Of a DNA stretch of 5,375 nt, positions 1 through 3,778 are shown piece by piece. Made by a program: the position numbers and the translations under genes. Numbering within the stretch: position 1 is the stretch's first letter; each line of letters starts with the position of its first letter. The notes under the pieces were generated by a model. It searched no databases, was not told where the DNA came from, and was given only the letters and a program-made list of their open reading frames with translations. The stretch is from Nocardia sp. (lineage in GTDB: Bacteria > Actinomycetota > Actinomycetes > Mycobacteriales > Mycobacteriaceae), in contig JABFXT010000641.1 in assembly GCA_013361595.1 (NCBI GenBank), positions 1-5,375 of the forward strand, written 5' to 3'.

Positions 1-1149
1 GCTGCCGCCGGGCGAGGCAGCCGGTGCGTGCTGCCCGCCGGTGGTATCGGACCCACCGGCCCTTCCCGCCGGGCCCGAGCCGTTCGGTGCCGTCCGGTTC
101 GGGTCGGCCGTGCGAACGGTGAGCGGATCGCCCCGGTCCGCCGCCGATGTCGTCCCGGTCGGTGCGGTGGACTGCGCTCGCGGCGTATCGGTGGTTGTGC
201 CGTGTCCGGTGGTGGAGCCCGCTGCGGCGGGATCGCTGTCCGCTGCCGCCGGTGCCGTGGTTCCGGTGGGGCCGGGTGCGGGGCCGTCGGTATCGGCCCG
301 GTCGCCCGGGTGGTCGGGTGCGGGTCCGGCGGGGGATGTACCGGAATCCGGTCGGGTGGTGGCGGCCGATGGTTCGGTGCTCTCCTCACCGGACGCAGTC
401 CGATCGGGGCTGCCTTCGGATCTGCTCGCGCCGGTGCCCGGCGGGACCGCGGCGGGTGGCGGTTCGGTTTCCCCGGCGGCCGGGGTACGGATCCGCGCGG
501 AGTCCGAGGGCGGCGGTACCGCCGGGGGACCCGTCGTGCCCGACGGTACGGCCGTGGGCCGGTCGACCGGCGGATCCTCGTCCACCGGGGTGGGGAATCG
601 CGGGACATTGTCACCGCTGGCCGGGATCGTCGGGTTGTAGCCGAAGGTCATGGCGTCCTGTGCCGCGGCGGTCAGCGCGGCCGCGGCCGTGTTGTAAGCC
701 GTGCGCCGCTGGGCGCCGGTTGCCGCTTCGACAGCCGGATCGGGATCGGGCACGTAGGGGCCGGGCGGCGGTGGTATCGCCGCGCGTACCGATTCGGCTG
801 CGGTGGAATTCGCCGCCAGCAACCGCTCCACCACACGGCAGGTCGTGACGGCGTCGTCACCGCCCCGGAGGTAGGTGGTCGCCGCCCGGGCCGCCGCGGT
901 GGCCGACACCCCGGACCAGTCGCCCGAGAACCGGGCGATATCACGGGCGAACTCGTCGAAAGCCGATTCCACCGCCGTGGCGGTATCGCCCCAGACACCG
1001 GCGATACGGCTCAATTCGGCCGGGTCCAGGACGGTGCGTGCCAGGTCCCAGATCTGTCGATGGGTGTATGCGTCGAAAACATCACGGTCGGGTACATAGG
1101 CCGGATCCGTACCCGCCTCCGTAGTGCCCGGTTGCCCCTGCTGCGCCAC
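1..1149 (-). CDS. PPE/WXG100-like protein with proline/threonine-rich tail, probable type VII secretion substrate (3' end outside window)
   Basis: The frame is open for 383 codons from a GTG at 1149 to the window edge, so the C-terminus is missing. The GTG follows GAGGGGG (1162-1156) with a 6-nt spacer, and no other start codon lies close upstream in frame. Residues about 22-125 are predicted helical and contain VWGDTA (52-57) and the turn GDWSGVSA (76-83), with W78-S79-G80 matching the WXG turn of the WXG100/PPE superfamily. A second Ala-rich helix (about 139-168) runs into FGYNPTIPASGDNVPRFPTP. From about residue 185 the chain is Pro, Thr, Ala, Gly and Asp rich with little hydrophobic content, so probably disordered, as in EspB/EspK-type ESX substrates. 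No YxxxD/E export motif was found in the visible part. The 124-residue gene is 107 bp upstream on the same strand, like PE/PPE or Esx/PPE pairs. Export through an ESX system is inferred; the exact subfamily is not identified. Confidence 0.8.
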   Translation of the reverse strand, partial: MAQQGQPGTTEAGTDPAYVPDRDVFDAYTHRQIWDLARTVLDPAELSRIAGVWGDTATAVESAFDEFARDIARFSGDWSGVSATAAARAATTYLRGGDDAVTTCRVVERLLAANSTAAESVRAAIPPPPGPYVPDPDPAVEAATGAQRRTAYNTAAAALTAAAQDAMTFGYNPTIPASGDNVPRFPTPVDEDPPVDRPTAVPSGTTGPPAVPPPSDSARIRTPAAGETEPPPAAVPPGTGASRSEGSPDRTASGEESTEPSAATTRPDSGTSPAGPAPDHPGDRADTDGPAPGPTGTTAPAAADSDPAAAGSTTGHGTTTDTPRAQSTAPTGTTSAADRGDPLTVRTADPNRTAPNGSGPAGRAGGSDTTGGQHAPAASPGGS

Positions 1150-1155
1150 TGTCGG

Positions 1156-1162
1156 CCCCCTC
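1156..1162 (-). promoter_or_regulatory. Ribosome binding site of the PPE-like gene
   Basis: GAGGGGG on the minus strand lies 6 nt before the GTG at 1149. It decides the start, since GTG is a weak start and no in-frame ATG is nearby. Confidence 0.65.
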
Positions 1163-1245
1163 GGTCGATCGATCCGGTGCGCGCCGGTTACGGCACGTCG
1201 GACCGCATGGTTTCAATTGTTCTGCACCCCTGCGTAATTCGATAT

Positions 1246-1268
1246 GATGCCGCATGTCATGCGGTATC
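1246..1268. repeat. Short inverted repeat across the stop codon of the 124-residue gene
   Basis: GATGCCGCATG (1246-1256) and CATGCGGTATC (1258-1268) are inverted copies with one mismatch around a single central base. The repeat overlaps the stop codon at 1259-1257. In RNA it could form an eight-pair stem with a 7-nt loop; one pair is G-U on the plus strand and a mismatch on the minus strand. It has no downstream U-run, so a terminator role is doubtful. The rest of the 107-bp gap between the two minus-strand genes (1150-1256) is AT-richer near 1210-1245, with no clear promoter. Confidence 0.4.
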
Positions 1269-1631
1269 CGCCACCGCCCGGGTGATTGCCGCGCAGTTGG
1301 CGGCGTCGGCTTCGGAAAGAAGTGCCGCGGCGGCCAGATAGGCGGCCTTGTAACCTAGTGCCGTCTGTTCGAAGGCGCTGAGCGTATCCAGATACTCCTG
1401 GCCCTTCGCGGCGAATCCCCGGGTGAGCGCATGCCCGGACGGGAGGTCCGGAAAACCGCGTACGGCTGTCAGGGGCGCGGCGTCCGCGCGCGCCTGGCGC
1501 AGTCGCTCGGCGAGCCGGTCGCAGGATTCCGCCAGGCCGCGGGCCGCATCCTCGGACATGTGGAACTCCCCGGCGCGCGCCGCCTCGTACAGGCGAACGG
1601 CTTCGGATCGGCCCAGATCGGGTACAGGCAT
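1257..1631 (-). CDS. Small helical protein, EspC/WXG100-like probable type VII secretion partner (124 aa)
   Basis: This ATG-started ORF of 124 codons has a clear ribosome binding site. The protein is almost entirely predicted amphipathic helix. The first part (9-48) contains the pattern LYEAARAGEFHMSEDAARGL followed by CDRLAERL. A connecting turn, VRGFPDLPSGHAL (57-69), leads into a long second helix (about 70-120) with GFAAKGQEYLDTL and GYKAAYLAAAALL. This helix-turn-helix plan, the length near 100-125 residues and the FPSG-type turn resemble small nocardial and mycobacterial proteins encoded beside PPE-like genes, including the EspC family. There is no WXG tripeptide in the turn, no YxxxD/E tail motif, no signal peptide and no membrane segment. 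Cys37 and Cys113 are the only cysteines. It lies upstream of the PPE-like gene, as the smaller partner usually does, and the two are probably co-transcribed. The specific family name is uncertain. Confidence 0.82.
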   Translation of the reverse strand: MPVPDLGRSEAVRLYEAARAGEFHMSEDAARGLAESCDRLAERLRQARADAAPLTAVRGFPDLPSGHALTRGFAAKGQEYLDTLSAFEQTALGYKAAYLAAAALLSEADAANCAAITRAVADTA

Positions 1632-1636
1632 CTTCT

Positions 1637-1645
1637 CTCCCCCTT
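1637..1645 (-). promoter_or_regulatory. Ribosome binding site of the 124-residue gene
   Basis: AAGGGGGAG on the minus strand sits 5 nt before the ATG at 1631, a strong Shine-Dalgarno match that fixes this start. Confidence 0.7.
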
Positions 1646-1667
1646 CGGCTCCCCACCGTGTGCTCGG

Positions 1668-1673
1668 AGCATA
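1668..1673 (-). promoter_or_regulatory. Possible -10 element for the minus-strand gene pair
   Basis: TATGCT on the minus strand (1673-1668) matches the actinobacterial TANNNT consensus and would give a 5' leader of about 30 nt before the ATG at 1631. No convincing -35 hexamer is visible 16-18 nt upstream, so the call is tentative. Confidence 0.3.
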
Positions 1674-1788
1674 GCAGCGGAAAAAGCCGCGGACCAGGGC
1701 CTTTCGCGACTCGCCGAGCCCGCCGCGCCGAAATTCTCGGCGCGGATGCGGGCCGCTCCGGGAAACGAGCCGGAATCAAAGGAGGGGC

Positions 1789-1860
1789 CCGATTCTCCGC
1801 CCGCGCGCGGAGAATATTCTCCGGAAATGGACGGGAAATATTCTCCGGAAGTTCACGGGA
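1789..1860. repeat. 24-bp phased repeat cluster with palindromic ATTCTCCG motifs, candidate operator
   Basis: ATTCTCCG occurs on the plus strand at 1792-1799, 1816-1823 and 1840-1847, exactly 24 bp apart. Its complement CGGAGAAT is at 1808-1815 and again at 1902-1909. The copies at 1808-1815 and 1816-1823 abut to form the perfect 16-bp palindrome CGGAGAATATTCTCCG (1808-1823). The 24-bp units 1813-1836 and 1837-1860 differ at only three positions. ATTCTCCGC (1792-1800) and GCGGAGAAT (1807-1815) also form an inverted repeat with a 6-nt gap. Perfect symmetry plus phased copies suggests a dimeric DNA-binding protein, with the nearby ROK regulator an obvious but unproven candidate. A non-functional tandem duplication is the alternative. 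Confidence 0.6.
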
Positions 1861-2078
1861 AATGATCCGGGCGGGCGATAGGGGTATTTCCCGCACCGGC
1901 GCGGAGAATGGAATTCGGATCCGTCGAGAATTCGGCACGGGTCGAGACGAGGCCGATACCACATCATGGGACGGTCGAGAATGACCGTGCAGCGCCGGCC
2001 GATGGCCGGTGGGGTGGCGAGATACTGGGATGGAGCTGGGGAAACGCCCGAGGCCGGGTGGCAAAGATCTCGGAAACC

Positions 2079-2108
2079 TTGGTGTTGCGACCGGGGAGAT
2101 GTTAATTT
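2079..2108 (+). promoter_or_regulatory. Promoter for the leader peptide and ROK gene, probably giving a leaderless transcript
   Basis: TAATTT (2103-2108) matches the TANNNT -10 consensus and is followed by exactly 7 nt before the A of the ATG at 2116, the geometry of actinobacterial leaderless promoters. TTGGTG (2079-2084) with an 18-nt spacer is a weak -35 candidate. The AT-rich stretch 2102-2117 stands out from its GC-rich surroundings. No Shine-Dalgarno lies at normal distance: the nearest purine run, GGGGAGA (2093-2099), is 16 nt away. Confidence 0.6.
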
Positions 2109-2115
2109 ATTTGTT

Positions 2116-2223
2116 ATGTCTACCAGCAGCGCCGACTCGCGGAAGGTCACCTATGTGACCGCCGCTCTCGGTCTGCGCCTGCCTCTCACCCGCGAGTTGT
2201 GTTGCCGCCGCTGCCGCGGTTGA
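2116..2223 (+). CDS. Cysteine-rich leader peptide (35 aa), probable cysteine-responsive attenuator upstream of the ROK gene
   Basis: This 35-codon ORF begins with ATG directly after a -10 element and so is probably leaderless. The peptide starts MSTSSADSRK, has a weakly hydrophobic middle (VTYVTAALGLRLPL, 11-24) and ends LCCRRCRG. Cys29 and Cys30 are adjacent (TGT at 2200-2202, TGC at 2203-2205) and Cys33 is TGC at 2212-2214, all within seven codons of the stop. Short actinobacterial upstream ORFs with clustered Cys codons are known; in Mycobacterium smegmatis such poly-cysteine ORFs attenuate downstream genes in response to cysteine. The stop is 80 nt before the ATG of the ROK regulator. The inferred role is that ribosome behaviour at the Cys codons changes folding of the 2224-2303 spacer and access to the ribosome binding site. 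The peptide itself need not have a function. There is no T-run terminator between the two genes, so translational rather than transcriptional attenuation fits better. Confidence 0.62.
   Translation: MSTSSADSRKVTYVTAALGLRLPLTRELCCRRCRG
2145..2160. repeat. Palindrome with 6-bp arms inside the leader peptide ORF
   Basis: GGTCACCTATGTGACC has perfect 6-bp inverted arms (2145-2150 and 2155-2160) around CTAT. It lies about 30 bp after the probable transcription start. It could be an operator for autoregulation or an RNA hairpin slowing ribosomes before the Cys codons. Confidence 0.45.
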
Positions 2224-2303
2224 GCGATTTGAATCTCCCAGCCGCCTCGTTTCAGTTGTAGGCATATCCCATTTCGTGGGAAATATTCATCGAGGAAATT
2301 CAT
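2224..2303 (+). promoter_or_regulatory. Leader-to-gene spacer with possible RNA structure
   Basis: The 80-nt spacer is AT-richer than either ORF. CCCA (2268-2271) and TGGG (2277-2280) can pair around a 5-nt loop, flanked by ATAT on both sides, just upstream of the ribosome binding site. CCTCG (2245-2249) is complementary to CGAGG (2291-2295), which overlaps that site. These could form a structure that hides it, opened or closed by ribosomes on the leader ORF. The pairings are short and were judged by eye. Confidence 0.35.
2292..2298 (+). promoter_or_regulatory. Ribosome binding site of the ROK gene
   Basis: GAGGAAA lies 5 nt before the ATG at 2304 and fixes that start. Confidence 0.75.
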
Positions 2304-3608
2304 ATGGCCGTCCGCACCGCCGAACGCACCGCGTCGCAGGCTCCCGCTGTCCGTACCCGAGTTCCCCGTCCGGTCGTAGCACCTGATCTGCGCTTATCGG
2401 ATAATCCCGCCGCGGCCGTCCTCCGGGCCGCCACCACCGGACCGGTCTTCCGGGACAAGACCGCACGTGCCACCGGACTCAGTATCGCCACCGTGAATCG
2501 GCAGGTTTCCTCGCTGCTCACCGCCGGTTTGCTGCGCGAGCGTGCCGATCTGACCGCCTCCGGCGCGGTCGGCCGCCCCCGGGTGCCGTTCGAGGTCGAT
2601 CACGATACGTTCGGGACGCTCGGCGTTCATATCGGCGCGGCCTCCACCCGGATCGTGGTCTCGGACCTGCGTGGGCGGATCGTGGTCTCGGACCTGCGTG
2701 GGCGGATCCTCGGCGGCCTGACCATCGCCACCCCGCAGACGGGGCAGGAGTTCGCGGTCAAGACCGTCGCGCACAGCGCGAAATCGTTTCTGCAGCGCTG
2801 GTATCGGCGCAACCCGTTGTGGGTAGGAGTCGCGATCGGCGGCCGGGTCGATCCGGGTACCGGGGTCGTCGATCATCCGAAACTGGGCTGGCAGACCGCG
2901 CCGGTGGGCGCGGTGTTCAGCGAAGTGCTGGGCCTGCCGGTCACGGTCGCTCCGCACGTCGAGGCGATGGCCGCATCGGAGCTGCTGCTGCCCGGCGTGA
3001 GCCAGGAGGTGGCCGACGATCACAGCCGGGCCGCGCACGGCAGCAGCCTCTACTTCTATGTCCGTGAGACCGCCGGTATCTCGGTGACCCTGGACGGCCG
3101 GGTGCACACCCCGAGCAACGGACCGGGTTCCATCGCGCATCTGCCCACGGGTTCCGATGTCGAATGCTCGTGCGGCCGGCGCGGTTGCCTGGAAGCGACC
3201 GTCGGTGACCGTGGGCTCCACGCGCGCGCCGTCGGCCGCGGAATCATTCCCGCGCACAACGGAAAGGCCAGCTCGACCATCGCCGACCTCTACCGGGCGG
3301 CGGCGCGCGGCTCCGAACCGGCCCGCGAACTGCTGGCCGAACGGGCGACCGTGCTCGGCCGGACGGTGGCCCTGGTGCGGGATATGCTCAATCCCGACCG
3401 GGTGGTGCTCGGTGGTCAGGCGTTCACGACCTACCGGCCCGGTCTCGCGCATGTGGCGCGTGCCTTCAACGAATCGACCGTGTTGCCGCCCACCGATATC
3501 CGGGTCACCGGATACGCCTCGAAGGTGCAGGAGTTCGCGGCCGTCGTCACCTCGCTGAGTGCCCTGTACGCCGATCCGCTCGCCGCGCTGCGCCGGGTCT
3601 CGGCATGA
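2304..3608 (+). CDS. ROK-family transcriptional regulator, Rv0485/CysR-like (434 aa)
   Basis: A winged helix lies near residues 46-97: RDKTARATGLSIATVNRQV supplies the helix-turn-helix, and SGAVGRPRVPFEV the wing. The ROK sugar-kinase-like fold follows. The zinc motif is intact: His279, then CSCGRRGC (288-295) and Glu297. The kinase site is not. The usual DIGGT phosphate loop reads HIGAAST (109-115), and the ENDA-type catalytic segment reads APHVEA (216-221), with His218 at the expected catalytic Asp. The protein is therefore probably a DNA-binding sensor without kinase activity. The 434-residue length, an N-terminal PVVAPDLRLSDNP stretch and the general pattern resemble mycobacterial Rv0485; corynebacterial CysR, a sulfur-assimilation regulator, is also a ROK protein. 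Residues 116-133 are an exact double copy of RIVVSDLRG. The ATG has a good ribosome binding site and lies 80 nt behind a Cys-rich leader peptide, which favours a sulfur-related role. Its ligand is unknown. Confidence 0.9.
   Translation: MAVRTAERTASQAPAVRTRVPRPVVAPDLRLSDNPAAAVLRAATTGPVFRDKTARATGLSIATVNRQVSSLLTAGLLRERADLTASGAVGRPRVPFEVDHDTFGTLGVHIGAASTRIVVSDLRGRIVVSDLRGRILGGLTIATPQTGQEFAVKTVAHSAKSFLQRWYRRNPLWVGVAIGGRVDPGTGVVDHPKLGWQTAPVGAVFSEVLGLPVTVAPHVEAMAASELLLPGVSQEVADDHSRAAHGSSLYFYVRETAGISVTLDGRVHTPSNGPGSIAHLPTGSDVECSCGRRGCLEATVGDRGLHARAVGRGIIPAHNGKASSTIADLYRAAARGSEPARELLAERATVLGRTVALVRDMLNPDRVVLGGQAFTTYRPGLAHVARAFNESTVLPPTDIRVTGYASKVQEFAAVVTSLSALYADPLAALRRVSA
2649..2702 (+). repeat. Exact 27-bp tandem duplication inside the ROK gene
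   Basis: Two identical 27-bp units (2649-2675 and 2676-2702) sit head to tail, followed by six more matching bases (CGGATC, 2703-2708). The duplication keeps the frame and repeats nine residues, RIVVSDLRG, at 116-124 and 125-133. A ROK fold normally has one such strand here, after the phosphate-loop position. Perfect identity at third codon positions points to a recent event, or to an assembly error. Confidence 0.9.
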
Positions 3609-3643
3609 GCGAGTCAGGCCCGGAGGCGGTAGCGCAGCGTAAC
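3603..3643. repeat. 41-bp direct repeat, copy 1, overlapping the end of the ROK gene
   Basis: This copy is identical to 3678-3718 over 41 bp and starts at the last sense codon of the ROK gene. It contains the ATGA overlap (3605-3608) and the segment AGCGAGTCAGGCCCGGAGGC. From ATG 3605 a 41-codon frame runs to TGA at 3730 and encodes MSESGPEAVAQRN twice, because the 75-bp period is in frame. I favour a dispersed intergenic repeat over a gene, since the frame has no ribosome binding site of its own and consists mostly of repeat. Confidence 0.85.
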
Positions 3644-3654
3644 CACGTAGGGCC

Positions 3655-3665
3655 CTCGCTCATGC
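3655..3665. repeat. Inverted 11-bp partial copy of the 41-bp repeat
   Basis: CTCGCTCATGC is the reverse complement of the first 11 bases of both 41-bp copies. It could pair with either one in RNA, giving two alternative stems. Confidence 0.6.
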
Positions 3666-3677
3666 CCGGTGAAAGCA

Positions 3678-3718
3678 GCATGAGCGAGTCAGGCCCGGAG
3701 GCGGTAGCGCAGCGTAAC
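3678..3718. repeat. 41-bp direct repeat, copy 2
   Basis: This is the exact second copy of 3603-3643, 75 bp downstream, between the ROK gene and the shared terminator. The flanking bases differ on both sides, so the repeat boundary is sharp. Confidence 0.85.
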
Positions 3719-3740
3719 GTGAGACGCTGAAAACCTGACA

Positions 3741-3772
3741 AAGCCCCGTGCGGCAATCGCCGTACGGGGCTT
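3741..3772. terminator. Bidirectional hairpin terminator between convergent genes
   Basis: AAGCCCCGT (3741-3749) pairs with ACGGGGCTT (3764-3772). Inner pairs 3750-3754 with 3759-3763, including one G-U, extend this to about 14 bp around the loop AATC. It lies 7 nt after the stop of the minus-strand gene and about 130 nt after the ROK stop. On the minus strand it is followed by T-rich sequence (CTTTGTCAGGTTTTC); on the plus strand the T-tract is short, so it serves the minus-strand gene best. Confidence 0.8.
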
Positions 3773-3778
3773 GTCCGT

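Larger units (their letters stand above)
1632..2115. other. Divergent intergenic region between the secretion-type pair and the leader peptide/ROK unit
   Basis: No convincing gene is seen here. Open frames exist on both strands, but their translations are Arg/Pro/Gly-rich, lack good ribosome binding sites and look like chance frames in GC-rich DNA. The region holds a possible minus-strand -10 (1673-1668), the ATTCTCCG motif cluster (1792-1909), three copies of GTCGAGA on the plus strand (1923-1929, 1941-1947, 1974-1980) and the plus-strand promoter near 2079-2108. At nearly 480 bp it is long for an actinobacterial divergent promoter region, which suggests regulation of one or both sides. Confidence 0.6.

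Noticed and set aside
28..1341. A 437-codon plus-strand open frame over the PPE-like gene
   Set aside because: Its translation is extremely Arg/Gly-rich and lacks domain patterns. The minus-strand frame here has a ribosome binding site, a recognisable WXG turn and GC-ending codon use.
1789..1860. A CRISPR array
   Set aside because: The 24-bp units abut without unique spacers and there are too few of them.
1213..2064. A 283-codon minus-strand open frame spanning the 124-residue gene and the intergenic region
   Set aside because: It is Arg/Pro-rich with no recognisable motif, and it overlaps the better-supported 124-residue gene in another frame and the repeat cluster.
1776..2150. A 124-codon minus-strand open frame across the divergent region
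   Set aside because: It crosses the repeat cluster, the plus-strand promoter and the start of the leader ORF, and shows no family pattern or convincing ribosome binding site.
1966..2223. A longer start for the leader peptide (ATG at 1966, 85 codons)
   Set aside because: The extension runs through the promoter-like AT-rich stretch and has no ribosome binding site. ATG 2116 sits exactly where a leaderless start is expected.
2394..3452. A 352-codon minus-strand frame antisense to the ROK gene
   Set aside because: It is a shadow of the ROK reading frame in GC-rich DNA. The plus-strand protein has clear winged-helix and zinc motifs.
3605..3730. A 41-codon ORF coupled to the ROK stop by ATGA
   Set aside because: It consists almost wholly of two copies of a DNA repeat and resembles no known protein, so it is kept as a repeat with the coding option noted.
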